From assembly GCA_019925105.1 (NCBI GenBank), contig JAHGAU010000010.1, forward strand, positions 1,488,001 through 1,552,000: 64,000 nucleotides of DNA, in the 5' to 3' direction. Origin of the DNA: Niebla homalea. Taxonomy: Eukaryota; Ascomycota; Lecanoromycetes; Lecanorales; Ramalinaceae. The notes below the pieces were generated by a model that saw only the letters and a program-made list of their open reading frames with translations, had not been told where the DNA came from and did no database searches. Below are positions 1 through 12,129 of this stretch, in pieces; positions within the stretch are counted from its first letter, which is position 1; each line of letters opens with the position of its first letter. A program made the translations under genes and the position numbers.

Positions 1-3000
1 CGTGATCTGGCGCGGATGGTACAAATTGCCAAAGAACGAGGCGTTTCCCCAATCACAGCGCATGAATGCCTCACCATCCGACTCTTGATACTGCAATACG
101 TCCTCCACTACAGCCCAGAAACGTTATCACCAGAGGATTCGAGTCTCCTGTGGGACTGCATGGTCGGCTCCAAAGCTGTCAATGACCCTGGGCGAGACGT
201 GGCTTGGGACGCTTTGATAAAGGTCGCTCGTAGGTCACAAGCACGCAACGAGTACATTGATCTATGCATTTCTCGTCTACTACCTATCCTCCCTCCAAAA
301 TTTCTTGTCGCAGGGTCCTTGGAATTTGGGGAGGCGGTGCTACGATACATTACCCAGTCCGCGGACTCGCGAGGTCCTGGACAACAGCTACAAGGCTCAA
401 CCGCAGTAGAATTGATGTGGCACCTTTCACTTAACATACCCCCGGGGAGGGAGGAGTTGGTAAACCGCGCTATTGACATGCTTGTCAAGATGTATCTGGA
501 CTCCCCAGACGCAAAACGCCGCAGTCGCGAAGCAAACGACTTTGTCCATGTCGAGCTGGTAGAGCGCTGTATCAACCAGCTGACGAAGGCAGCTTCGAAA
601 ATAAGAGCATGCACTGACGGTACTTCTAGCGGAGATGACGAGCCAATGATAATTGTCATTCCCGATGACGAAATCCAAGAACAAAAGCTATCCTTCTCAA
701 GGTCATTGAAGATTCTGAGTGAGTTCGTGCAGGGTGTCCGGTCCCGTCCAATGTACAATAGCCCATCTCCGCCACCTGTAACAAAAATACCCAAGGACTT
801 TGAGGAGCTGATTGGTGAACCAATCACGGTCAAATACCAAGCCCACTCAAGCAAGTCCGGCGCCATCAACACCTTCAATGTCGGCAGCCTCGAGACTGTT
901 CGTCGATTCGTAACCAAAATTAAAGCGTTGACAGGCTTTTCAGACTTGAAGATTTATGCTGGTGGTGAAGAATTTGCCTTCACCGACTGTATGGATCAGA
1001 CTCTTGGGAATGTGGAAGCCCTTCGGAAAGGCCTGGTGCTGATCCGAAAAATCACAGCGGATAACCTGCACGCTTTCGGAGTTCGACCCATGGAGGTCGA
1101 GGTACTGCGTCATTTTGAGGATCTATACCGTCTCCTGGGCATGGAAGAAGGCCTTGCAAGGCAAGTATATGATTTTTTGGTCGCCTTTCCTCCCCATATA
1201 AGCATTATGGATCTCGTTCAATCAAGCGAAGCTCCTCTTGATGCAGTCTATCCCGAGACATCACCTTTCAAAGTGCTCTACTCGGTCTATGCTTTGCGGA
1301 GCCTTTCTGGACCGCGCGAGACCCAGCAGGCAACTGGTCATAGATACCTCGTCGAAGGCATTAACAGGATAGCTACAACATTAGCAACTTTCCAGCTCAA
1401 CATTGCTAGCCAAGGGCATGGAGTTGACCTTCTTGTTGCTCGAGGCCTTGTCGGATGTCTTGCCGAGCTTTTAGATCAAGCTCGCAAAACCCAACAAGCC
1501 AACCCACAGGATGCGAAAATCAGCGCGGACAAGCCGATCGTCTCCACGGAGGATGTGCCCCCCCTTTTACCAGCAGCTGAGGAACTTGTCGGCCGCTGTG
1601 TCTCTCTGTCATTAGCGGCAAGTACCATCAGCAACAGTGTTGTTGCAGATGAGCTCGTGCTGGATTCCATCAAGGTGCTTCTGAAGGGTAGCATCTTATG
1701 TCCAAACGCTTGGACTTCATTCAAAGCTACCAGAAAGGCGCCTCATCTTTTCAAGAGATTATTGCTAGAAGAATTCAGACCGAGTAACCGTCAAAATCTG
1801 CTCAAGGGCATGAAGGACTTCTGTGTGAGCTCGTCTACGTAGGTCGTTCCTAAAGCGCTTAAGATTGCCAGCTGACACGTACAGAACATCGCTTGCTTCG
1901 AAACCTGAAGACTTCTCCAGCTATCTGTTCCACTCACTGTTGCAGATACTGCCGGACTCCAGTTTATTTGGCCCAAATTTGGAGCAATACTTTGACGCCG
2001 TATTCTCGATCTTCGGTTTGCTGAGTCAGGCCGAAAAACGGCGCTTGGACGTATCGGAGTCCATCAAAGACTGGACTGAAATGCTGTGCAGATATAGACA
2101 TACTGAAGTAAGACTGTGTAGAGGAGGTATTTGACCTGGTCTTTGTGCTGACGTTGCTCAAGGTCATTGGTCGTAGTGATGTCGATTTCTTCGTCCTCGG
2201 GCTTTCTAAACTTCTAAATCACTACCTCCAGCTAGCGATGGAATTCAGAATCTCAATCGAACAATGGTTAGTACCTGACCCTTACGATCATCAACTTGTA
2301 GGCACTAAGATCGGACAGCTCTGATCTGAGAGACATCTTCCGAGCCCAGCTATTCCCTGAGGCTGGCGACCAGGAACGCATGCCGCATCTCAATCCAACA
2401 ACAAGGGAGCAGCTCTACCATGTTATCCTAAACTTATCGCACATCCAAGACCAATTCCCGCTCCTGCTGTCCCTGGTCAGGGAGATTCATATCGAAGGTG
2501 AGGAAGGATCTCAAGCGTGGACTTACGGTATTGCGGAGACTGTAGAAGACTTCACATGCGAGACGAACTGGATTCTGGATAGAAGTCGAATCTTACGAGG
2601 ACCAGCAGGATATCCTGGATTGCGGAACCTCGCCAACACCTGCTACATGAATTCTCTTTTCACACAGCTCTTCATGAATGTGAACTTCCGACGCTTCATC
2701 CTCAATGTCAATGTCGCTGACTCCAGGGCGTCTCAGCGGCTACTGCATGAGATTCGGGTACTTTTCGGCTTTATGCAAGAATCGTATTCGAAATCGATTG
2801 ACACACAGAACATCGCAGAGTCGATCGTAACATATGATAACACCGCGGTGGATGTGACGCATCAGGTCGACGTCGATGAATTCTTCAATCTATTGTTTGA
2901 TCGGCTTGAGGGCCAAATCCTGTCCGAGACAGACAAGAAAACGTTCCGTGGCTTTTATGGCGGTCAGATCGTGCAGCAGATCAAGTCTAAGGAATGCGCC

Positions 3001-5507
3001 CACATCTCCGAGCGTTTGGAGCCATTTTCTGCCATCCAATGCGACATCTCTGGCAAGATGACGCTCGCGGAATCTCTCAATGCTTACGTACAAGGTGAGG
3101 CCATGGAGGGTGATAACAAATATTCTTGCACTTCCTGCGGGAAATATGTCGACGCAATGAAGAGGGCGTGCCTGAAGGATGTGCCGAATAATCTCATTTT
3201 TCACCTGAAAAGGTTCGACTATGACCTGATCCATGGCACACGGACCAAGATCAATGAGCGATTCGAGTTCCCAATGGAAATCGATATGGCACCTTACAAC
3301 GTGGACTATCTCAAGGACGTATCAGAGCCACCCAGCCCTGACGTTTTCAAACTTGTCGGAGTCCTTGTCCATCAGGGTAATGCTGAGACCGGTCACTACT
3401 ATTCCTACATCCAGGAGCGACCATCTCAGGACCATCACATGTCGAAATGGGTAGAATTCAATGATATCGAAGTCTCCGAATTCAACCCCTTTGAGATTGA
3501 TGCGCAATGCTTTGGGGGTTGGCAGGAGATGCCGAACTACGAGAATCGATATCCGAAGCTGTGGAACGCTTACATGCTTTTCTACGAGAGAGCTGCTCCC
3601 CCGCAAAGTCTCGTCCGGAGTATACCTCCGGTCAGGTATCCTATGCCACAAGACTTGAGCCATCACATTGCCCTATGCAACCATAATCTGCTACAACAAT
3701 ACTGCCAATTAGATCCCGCATATCACGGGCTTATCAAGAATATGGTACTGCAGCTCCGCGAAGATGGCGGGCGCCTGTGCTCCATGCTGCATGCTGTTGA
3801 GAGAGACACAATCTGGCTGGCATTGGAGTGCTTAGACAAGGTACTTGCACGAACAAAAGACTTGGCTGCTTTCGATGAAATGCTCATCACCCTCACACGA
3901 GCCATTGGGACATGCCCGACTTGCTGTGGGGTAGCCCTACAATGGCTCATAGAGAATGACTATCCGCTTAGCAACCTTCTACTTCGATGCCCCCACCTCA
4001 AGGTTCGACGGGACTTTGAGAATATGGTATGCATAACTTTGCGCACGGTTAAGCAACACGCTCCCGTCGAATACGGTGTGCAAGAACCGGATGATGAACA
4101 CTACGATCCAAACGAGAGGCAGGTAGCAGCTTTATGGCCGGGATCATTCACTGGAATCGCCAATCGCTTGCAGGCCATGTGGGATAACATTTATCCCTGC
4201 GGCAGGGCTTGGGATGATTATTTTGGTCTTCTCTTGGACATGGCTGGTCTGGGTACACCAGAGACCCACGTGCTCCTCCGTTTGGGGGTCCTCAAGAATT
4301 GTCTCGAGCTGCTGATATGTGATAACGCAAGTGCGCGAAGTCTGAGGTCCCACCCGCCCTACAAAGAGTATGTTAAGCTTGTCGAAAAAGGCCGCAAATT
4401 CTCCTACATCAAACTTGCCGGGCTCGTTGCGAGGCTGTTCGAGCATATCGATTTTACACAGGACTATACACTTGCACGGACAGAAGATCGTGAGATCGAC
4501 ACAGTGAAGGTCCCACTTACCGATGTGGAATATCAGTATGTCCACCATCGGCACGCTGGATCGAAGAGTTCCTGTATCTTCCTGGAGAAGCTGCTGAACA
4601 GTACAACCAATGCACCGGCAGCAATTGCAAATATTATCGGTTCGATGGTCCTTGCAGAGCCCGAGGCTCGATTCCATCCCCTTATTCATTTGACCCTCAA
4701 GAATGGCTGTGGGGTCGAGCCAGCTTACCTGGCTGCCCCATTTCTTCGAGCAACGCTGGCCTATTGCGAATGTACACCGGTTCTAACCCAGGCAGAACGA
4801 CTGTTGACTGATATCGCTACCGATGTTAGCTCAATCGCCAACAGTGGTGGACGTGAGCATCTAGATTTCTTTAGACTTGCTCGCCGGTTGAGAACTCGAC
4901 GAACATTGATACCGGAACAGCCACCCGACATTTTCAATCGCATAGTGCTCAAGACTGTACACCTCTGGGCGCCCCATCTACTTATCTACCATGATGAGGA
5001 AATACGAACGGCAACGATTGACATCTTGAACTCCCTCATCTTCGACCATGATATAGAGAACATGGACGACGAGGAACTCGCAGATCTGCTCTTGGCAAGC
5101 GCCAAAAGACTTTGTCTGAGCTCTGCACAAAGGTGCAATGCCTTGCTTCAGGAAGGGAAACCTGTGGGAAGGACTGCGCAGCAGCTAGTCGAAGTCGTCG
5201 TTGCATGTCTGCGGAGATATTACGCAGAGGATGAGGATGATGGGTTTGTCATGAACGCGGAAGGTATTGTCGGCCACACCCAAGTCGTGAACATCTAGCT
5301 GATCCCTCATCTTAGATATTGTCACTAGGGTCAATGCGTTGGCAGTCTCGGACCTTGATGATCAGACATCAGGTAAGAACGCCCTATGAATGAGACATCT
5401 CTGCAACCAAGAGCTCTCCCACTCACCTTTTAGCAGCGGCTTGGGACAATCACTCTGATGATCCACCAACCGACTCGGATTCGGATTTTCCCGAGCAAAC
5501 GCCCTGA
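1..5507 (+). CDS. USP-family ubiquitin C-terminal hydrolase (peptidase C19), 5' truncated by the window
   Basis: Removes ubiquitin from proteins. The frame is open from base 1, so the true start lies upstream. I join 1-1838, 1885-2107, 2163-2266, 2319-5263, 5316-5372 and 5434-5507, giving 1746 codons in phase. The Cys box (GLRNLANTCYMNS) has the nucleophile at 2641-2643 (residue about 830 here), and the His box (GNAETGHYYSYI) has His at 3394-3396. The motif WVEFNDIEV follows at about 3448. A CTSC pair near 3130 belongs to the fingers region. A ubiquitin-like segment precedes the catalytic core (residues about 270-350), and helical-repeat-like sequence flanks it. The layout resembles the giant USP9X/USP34-type enzymes; no clear budding-yeast orthologue comes to mind. 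The tail is acidic (DSDSDF). Intron 2108-2162 has a perfect GTAAGA donor and CTGAC branch site, although the sequence inside also reads as plausible coding in another frame. Confidence 0.93.
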
Positions 5508-6324
5508 ATTAGTGGTCGTACTGTGTTCAACATGAAGGAAAGACTTTGGCGTTCACGAGGCGGCTCTGCTTGCAGCTATAGAACGCAACGAATCAACGAG
5601 GGATAGGAAACGATTAGAGCTCTATAGTGGGAAGGTGAGTGATCACAAGGCTGTTGTGCAGGTAAGGAGTGTTGGGAAGGGGTAAATCTCGGCTTGTTTC
5701 GAAGCTGGCCGTTGCAAAATCACTGCAAGTTGGGAGATGAAGGAAATCATTGGCCAAAAGACTGGCTGCCTGGTGTTTGGCGTTTAATGGCAACGGCTTG
5801 CTAGTCCGCACGGACGAGAGCATCTGCTTAAGTGCCGGAGGTACGATTCGCTCGGGATGAGAGGCGACCAAGTACTTCTCCGTAGCCGAACATTAACTTC
5901 GTACAGCTCTTGTTGCTCTCGTGATTAGCTGATTGGTGTTGCTCCAAAGCTTGCATTGCAAACCAATTCGAGGACTCGTGCTGACTGAGAGGATCACCTC
6001 ACATCTCCGGTCAGGTTGAAACTACAATGCAATCTGCGAGCTGAGTTTTGGGCGACTACGATGCGTTATTCATGGAAAGGAAGCTTCAGCCACAAACGGT
6101 GGGAAGGCCTACGTCCGCGAAAGCTAAGAGGTCATTTGAGGGCGCCAAACGGTCTCTGAGAGGCCAGATGATTCTGGAGCATTGACACCTTCACGTCTAG
6201 ACAAGTTGGTGGGTTGTGCATAAGACGCCAGACGGCCCAATCGCCGCCTACATGGCAGCTGCTTGATGTACTATCCAGGGTTTGAATCCTCGGGGCAATA
6301 GGGAGGACTTCTCGCTTTCTCAAG
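5508..6324. other. intergenic region between USP gene and fasciclin gene
   Basis: About 0.8 kb with only short unsupported reading frames. It must contain the end signals of the deubiquitinase gene and the promoter of the fasciclin gene. A string at 6274-6284 resembles a tRNA B box, but no tRNA fold surrounds it. Confidence 0.6.
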
Positions 6325-7772
6325 ATGCTTCATTCCTTCAATCTACTCCTACTTCTCCCCGTTCTTGCCTCGTGCCAGCAGCAGCAAGGCTCCAACAACC
6401 CGCCCGACCTCCTCACACTCCTTCAAAACGACCCGTCCATTAGCGAATACACCACCTTCCTCACCACTCAGCATGCCGATTACCTCGACGTGCTGGCCTA
6501 CACCCCTGACCAGACCCTTCTCATCCCCTCCAATGATGCGTTTGATAAAATTCCTTACTCCTCCTTGGCCACTGGTTTTCAGGAAAACGACAGCGATGTC
6601 ATTCGATCCGTCATGAATTATCATGTCCTGCAGGGCCGACACCCCTCCGGCAGCTTCAACGGGACGTTCCAGTTTGTGCCGACATGGTTGAGGAACACTA
6701 CCTATCAGAATGTGAACCATGGGCAGGTGGTCGGTGCCGTGCAGCAATCGGAGAACATGACCATCTTGACCAGTGGGCTGGGTAGTAGATCTACCGTCAC
6801 GCAAGCTGTGAGTCCCAATTTCCCTTTCCCTTTCCCAACTTCCCTCCTTTCATAATCCGATCTGGCAAAATGCCGCCCTTCAGATTGGAAGGCTGACGGA
6901 GCGGTCCAATGTAGGACATGTACTACACCAACGGCCCCGTCCACATCATCGACACCTTCCTCATCCCCCCGCTCACCGCCCAGCAGACCGCCCCCTCCTT
7001 CAACCTAACCTCCTTCCTCGGCGCCATCGCCACCTCGGACAGCCTCAACACCACCCTCGCCACCGCCGCAGACCTCACCATCTTCGCGCCCAGCAACGCC
7101 GCCTTCGCCGCCGTCGGCCAAACCCTCGAGGACCTCTCCCCGTCCGCCCTGCAGGACTTGCTCGCTTACCACGTCGTGAACGCCTCGTCGTCGTCGTCGT
7201 CGGGCTCGGTGGGCTACTCGTCCAGCCTGGCCAACGGGACCCGCCTGACCAGCCTGCAGGGCGGGCCCCTCACCTTCACCGTGGCGAGCAACTCCCGCTT
7301 CGTCAACAGCGCCCGCGTGCTCCAGCCCGACATCCTCCTCCGCAACGGCGTCCTGCACGTCATCGACAACGTCTTGAGCCCCGCCGCCACGGCCGCGGCG
7401 CCGGACCCCCGGGTGGATGTCCAGGCCCCCGTGATCCGGCCGCAAGGGTTGCCGGGGGGTATGGCGCCGTTTGTCGAGAGTCTGCCGGCCGCGGCGACTA
7501 GTGGGGTGTTGAGTACCGCCGCCGCGATGACGCCGGGGGCGGGGCAGGAGGCGTTGAGTAGCACGTTTGCGGTGGAGGATATTGGGAAGGGGGCTAAGGC
7601 GACCAAGAGTTCGGGGTCATCTGCTTTGGCTGGGGTGACCGCGAGTGCGTCGGCGAGTGGGGCAGCGGCGAGTGCGAGTGCGACGGCGAAGGGGGTGGCT
7701 GCTGGGGGGTTCGGGGGTGTGAAAGTGGGGCGCGTGGTGGGTCTGGTTGGATTGCTGTTTGGTCTCCTGTAA
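6325..7772 (+). CDS. fasciclin (FAS1) domain protein, predicted GPI-anchored
   Basis: A cell-surface adhesion-type protein of 446 residues, from exons 6325-6807 and 6915-7772; the intron has donor GTGAGT. A signal peptide (MLHSFNLLLLLPVLASC) starts the protein. Two FAS1 domains follow: the first with LIPSNDAFDKIP and MNYHVLQG, the second with TIFAPSNAAFAAV, LLAYHVVN and GVLHVIDNVL. The C-terminus is a Ser/Ala/Gly-rich stalk ending in a hydrophobic stretch (VVGLVGLLFGLL), as expected of a GPI signal. Several NxS/T sequons are visible. Exon 2 is visibly richer in G/C third bases than exon 1 or its neighbours. A TCG triplet run near 7186-7202 encodes a serine tract. Confidence 0.9.
6808..6914 (+). 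other. intron of the fasciclin gene with TTTCCC repeats
   Basis: A 107-bp intron with GTGAGT donor and GTAG acceptor. It carries a pyrimidine tract with about three tandem TTTCCC units near 6819-6836. This is longer than most introns in the window. Confidence 0.75.
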
Positions 7773-8173
7773 AGAAATGGGGAAAGTGTCGTGTCTATGG
7801 TGTTTTTATGTAGATCTATGATTATGCTTATTCCCTTCTAGAGTAATACTCGGAGAAAAAAACGTCATAGCGCGTAGGGGCCCTTATCATGAACGCGATT
7901 GCAAGTTTTGAAGGTATTCACAAGTGTTGATTTCCATGCGCTCACTACTTGTCTTTGGACTTCTGGGTATCAGCCATACGTAATATTGTACACCGTTTGT
8001 AGTATTCAGCGCCAGGTTGCGCTCTCGTCAAAAGGTGCTGAAACAGGTGACCCAGCGGTCAAAAGCGCCAACAGACAATCCTTAATGTGTCCTGATCAAG
8101 CTTTGACCGGTCAAACGCGACCAAAGCGCTGTTCAAGTCACTCAATGTTAATATCCACCGCTTCTAGAACCTC
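7773..8173. other. convergent intergenic region
   Basis: About 400 bp between the fasciclin gene (plus) and the TFIIE-alpha gene (minus). It should hold both 3' ends. I see no gene or repeat. Confidence 0.6.
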
Positions 8174-9640
8174 TCAAACGTCCTCAAACTCCACTTCGTC
8201 ATCCTCATCAGAATCCTTATCCCCTGGGCTAGCGGCAGCCGTCTCGCCGTTTGTCGAAGGTTTTGCTGAGCTTTCGAATTTGACCTTTTTGGAGGCAGGG
8301 CCTTCGACATCATCAACATCTCCCAATGCTGGTGTGGACACATTTGTTCCTGGTGCGCTGCTCCCAGACTCGCTGTTTCTATTTTTTCGTTGCGTCTGAC
8401 TTCCTCCTATGCCATTCTCGCCCTTGAGGGGAGATTTATCTGACGGAGTGCCGACGTTTGAATCTGCTACATTCACATCTTCAAAGTCTTCGTCGTCGTC
8501 GTCAGAGCCATCTGCCTCTCGATCTTCTTTGGCCTCCTTCTCCCTCTCCTCAGCAAGCTGGGCATAATATGCTTTAAGCTCGTTGTTTTCAATGTTGCTG
8601 TCTTTCTTGTCCTCCTCTTCGTCTTTCACCAGCGATGTGCCGTTCATGTTATGCTCGGCGTCTTTATTCGTAGTCGAGACCTTCTCGCCCGTGACAGTCG
8701 ATGTTGTGTGCCATACCGGCAGTTCATTCTGAGCAAGATTGGCCTTCTTCTTTGCTTCTTCAGCCTTTTCTGCTGCCGTCTTGTCTGCGCTCTCCATCAC
8801 ATTCACATCAAGTGCCACGGTGGTGGGCGTGATGCCCTTTACGGCCGCCAAGCCATTTTTGTTGTCTCCAGGCTGGAATGGCCGGAGAGGGTTGAGATTC
8901 CTTTCTCGCTCGACTTGCACAGCCATCGACATGGCCGATTCGAAATCGTTGCTCGGTATGTCCTGGGAGTCAATCTTCCGCAGCATTGAGATGAGGCCAT
9001 CCAGCTGACTCATCAATCTGCTCTGCTTTTCGTGGCCCGTGGATTGCCCTTCCTCCATATCCTGCGGCTCAAGTATACCTCCGCAGCGATGACACTCGAA
9101 GCCCAAAGGAGTGGATCTGTCCATAGCCTCCAAAGTGGTCCACTGAGCATGGCATTGAGGGCAGTACAAGTCCTTTTTCTCGGTAGTCACCTTATACAGC
9201 TCTTTCACTTTTTCCGTCAAGTGATAGACTCTGTATTTGATGGCGTCTATGCTGGCATGGAAGTCGATGTAATAATATTCTTTGTTGATTGGCTTCATCA
9301 TCCCATCGCGTATCTCAGGCCTCGAATGGCTGGATGAGCCCACGTCAGCCCGGGCACAGGACAATGTCCTGTGAGCGGGGCATGCATGATTACTTACACT
9401 GCCAGCAGTCTGTCCTCTTTCAGCTTTCCACATAATTTGCGGAGGTCTTTGCCTTGCATATTCAGCAGATGTGCGAGGTCATCATTTGGCAGTCTATAAT
9501 TTCTTCAGTCATGCCTTCAAGCAGTCGTGTAAGCATAAGACAGACGCTGAATGAATCATCAAAGCGTCCACGACAAGGACATGCTTGTTGTCATAGAACG
9601 CCCTCGTTACACTGCGAATGAGCGTCTTTGCGAGGTCCAT
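8174..9640 (-). CDS. TFA1: transcription initiation factor IIE alpha subunit
   Basis: Large subunit of TFIIE, which recruits and regulates TFIIH at RNA polymerase II promoters. I read exons 9546-9640, 9398-9493 and 8174-9329, 448 residues. Exon 1 starts MDLAKTLIRSVTRAFYD, and exon 2 carries DDLAHLL and DLRKLCGKLKEDRLLAV, together the winged-helix region. Exon 3 continues HSRPEIRDGM and KEYYYIDFHASIDAIKYR. A four-cysteine zinc site follows (CPQC, then CHRCGG about 25 residues later). The C-terminal half is acidic and Ser/Asn-rich, ending EDDEVEFEDV, typical of the family. The donor after exon 1 (GTCTGT) is weak but is required by the conserved reading frame. It lies head to head with the PUS1 gene. 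Confidence 0.93.
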
Positions 9641-10044
9641 CTTCGCGCAAGAACACTTGTTTGGTCCGAAGAGCAAGTATAATGCAGACGGAGACGACCA
9701 CGACAGCTCGTGCCAATGCTATGAGATGAGTTCAGTCATTTGCTCGCAAGGCTGGAGCACGACACGACACTCCTTCAGCTGCAACGCGGGAGTCGAAAGG
9801 CATGGAACGACACTGATGCAATATCCGAAATCACAAGTCTTAGAAGCGACTACTTGTGTTCAGGCATCAGTGCGACAAAGAAAAGGAAAAAAGAGATAGT
9901 TGAAGGAGTGAATTTAAAGAACGGTCATGAAGCCAGCGGATTTAGTTCCGCACAGTTTTCTGTGATTCTAGTTCTAAACTCGAACTCAAGGAATCTCGTG
10001 TTTCCTTTTTACTCACAGCATCGCATGAGATTCGGCTTCCAACT
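9641..10044. promoter_or_regulatory. shared divergent promoter region of TFA1 and PUS1
   Basis: About 400 bp separates the two start codons, which point away from each other, so this stretch must hold both promoters. I recognise no specific regulator site. Confidence 0.55.
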
Positions 10045-12034
10045 ATGCAGAAAGCAGACCTCGTCAGCGCAGATTCTGCAGTTGAGCAGAATTCGGCGTC
10101 AATGGCGCCGTCAAAGACAGTTGACCACGGCCGTCCTCCGCAAGGATCTGACGACCAATCCAAGTCAACTGGCGGTCCAAGAGGCGCGAAGCGTTATAAC
10201 CCTCGACATGGGCAGGGCAAAAAAGGGAAGAAGAAGGAGGTTGGGCGTGCCGAATGGAGGTACGCTGTTAGAAGGATCCGACGCTCCATCTGGACTAATT
10301 AATAAAGTCGAAATTCAGTTGATAAAAGAGCTCGACATGAAGAAAATCAGAGATCTGCAAAGCGTCGTCGTGTCGAGGGGGAGGATGGCAATCTACCCAT
10401 TTATTCCACCAAGTTCTCTGCCGAAGAGATCGCATCCGAAGCTCGAAAGCCAAAGCGCAAAGCTGCTGTCTTGATTGGGTACTCCGGAAGTGGATATAAA
10501 GGGATGCAACTGTACGACCACTCGCGCAACGAATGTCTTCAATCGTTGACAACAGCGTAGGAATAATCAAGAGAAGACGATAGAGGGCGATCTATTCCGC
10601 GCTTTCGTTGCTGCTGGTGCCATCTCCAAAGCCAATGCCGATGATCCCAAGAAATCTTCCCTGGTTCGCTGTGCCCGGACAGACAAGGGAGTCCATGCCG
10701 CGGGGAATGTCATTTCACTCAAGCTTGTCATCGAGGATCCGGATATCGTGTCGAAGATCAATGAAGCCTTGAGTCCTCAGATACGTGTCTGGGGTATCGA
10801 GAGAACGAACAACAGTTTCAGCTCGTATCAACTGTGCGATTCCAGGATCTACGAGTATCTGATACCCTCTTACTGCTTGCTACCGCCTCATCCGCGGAGT
10901 TTCCTTAGTCAGGAGCTCGAGCGACTGGCGAAGGACGAGGACGATCTGGAAGGCTATCAAAAGCGGCAAGAAGATGTTGCAGATTTTTGGGAGGATGCCG
11001 AAGAGCATCATGTGCAGCCTATACTTCACTCTCTGGACCCTTCTCTACGAGATGAATGTCTCAGCACCATATATGACCCGCCGTCCAACAATGCCTCTTC
11101 CAAGGGCTCGAAGAAGGAACATGCAGATTCAGGCGATCTTGACGGTGGGAAGCTCGATCCACAAAAGACAGAACCCACACCCGATGAAAATGCCAAAGTG
11201 GAGCCCTCTGAGCCTGTGCAAGCCGGCATACCCACGATCCAAGACCTAGTCGAAGACGTAGACGAAGCGCCTCCGCCCGCCACAGTTCCAAAACCCGCTG
11301 CCAACCGAATCGAAGCCGCCATCCGCGCCATCAAATCCGCCCAGAATACCGCCAAACGAGCCTACCGCATCTCCCCTGCCCGACTTGCCCGCCTCCGCTC
11401 CACCCTCTCCCACTTCGTGGGCACCCACAAATTCCATAACCACACCATCGATAAGACCTACAGAGATCCCTCGGCCAACCGCGTCATCAAATCCTTCATC
11501 GTCGATGATGCCCCCATTAGGATCGGCGGCACTGAATGGCTGTCCCTGAAAGTCCATGGGCAGTCCTTTATGATGCATCAGATCCGCAAGATGGTTTCCG
11601 CCGCAGCTTTGATAGTAAGGTGCGGCTGCCACGAGGGGAGGATTGAAGACACGTATCTGGATGAGCGGTTGAGTATCCCCAAGGCGCCGAGCTTGGGGCT
11701 GCTGTTGGAACGACCGGTGTTCGACGCGTACAACGAGAAGTTGGTCGAGTTTGGGAGGGAGAAGATCGATTTCGGGAAGCATGAGGAGAGGATCAGGGAG
11801 TTCAAGCAGAGGGAGATCTATGAGAGGATATATAGGGAGGAGGAGAATGAAGGGGTGTTTTTGGCTTTTTTTGCGAGCTTGGATTTTGCGAGGAGTAATT
11901 CGCTGCTGTGGGTGAGTAGTGCGGGGATTAAGCGTGCTGATACTATGGATCATGCGCGGCTAGGGGGAAATGATGAGAGGGAGATTGAGGAGATTGAAGG
12001 AGAGGATGAGCATGGTGCGCAGGAGGACAATTGA
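10045..12034 (+). CDS. PUS1: tRNA pseudouridine synthase 1 (TruA family)
   Basis: Converts uridine to pseudouridine in tRNAs, and in yeast in some snRNA and mRNA, in the nucleus. Exons 10045-10259, 10308-10511 and 10561-12034 give 630 residues. The TruA catalytic motif RTDKGVHAAGN is present, with Asp at residue about 181 (10682-10684). Preceding it is VLIGYSGSGYKGMQL, spliced in phase into LNNQEKTIEGDLF. Downstream are the conserved segments SYQLCDSRIYEYLIP, THKFHNHT and GQSFMMHQIRKM. The N-terminus is very basic (KKGKKKE), consistent with RNA binding or nuclear entry. A charged insert (about residues 240-330) separates the catalytic halves. The acceptor at 10307 was chosen because it alone, among nearby sites, keeps phase with the GTACGC donor. 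Confidence 0.93.
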
Positions 12035-12129
12035 GGTAGCTCAAGCTACGATCCAGGAAGCGAATGTCACGGTAGTAAAGGGTATCTCTTTGCCATAGTA
12101 CACTATACATCTACCACTTCGATCTAGAA

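Noticed and set aside
108..917. 269-codon minus-strand frame
   Set aside because: Antisense shadow of the USP gene; Ser/Arg-rich with no domain.
2122..2160. Apparent one-base frameshift in the USP gene
   Set aside because: A 55-bp intron with consensus donor, branch site and acceptor explains the frame change.
4144..4689. 181-codon minus-strand frame
   Set aside because: Antisense to the USP catalytic protein; no recognisable motif.
6270..6300. B-box-like GGTTTGAATCC upstream of the fasciclin gene
   Set aside because: No A box at the right distance and no cloverleaf could be folded.
7005..7445. 146-codon minus-strand frame rich in Gly/Val/Glu
   Set aside because: Produced by the GC-rich codons of the fasciclin gene on the other strand.
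11246..11953. 235-codon minus-strand frame
   Set aside because: Antisense to PUS1; composition mirrors its GC bias and it has no domain.
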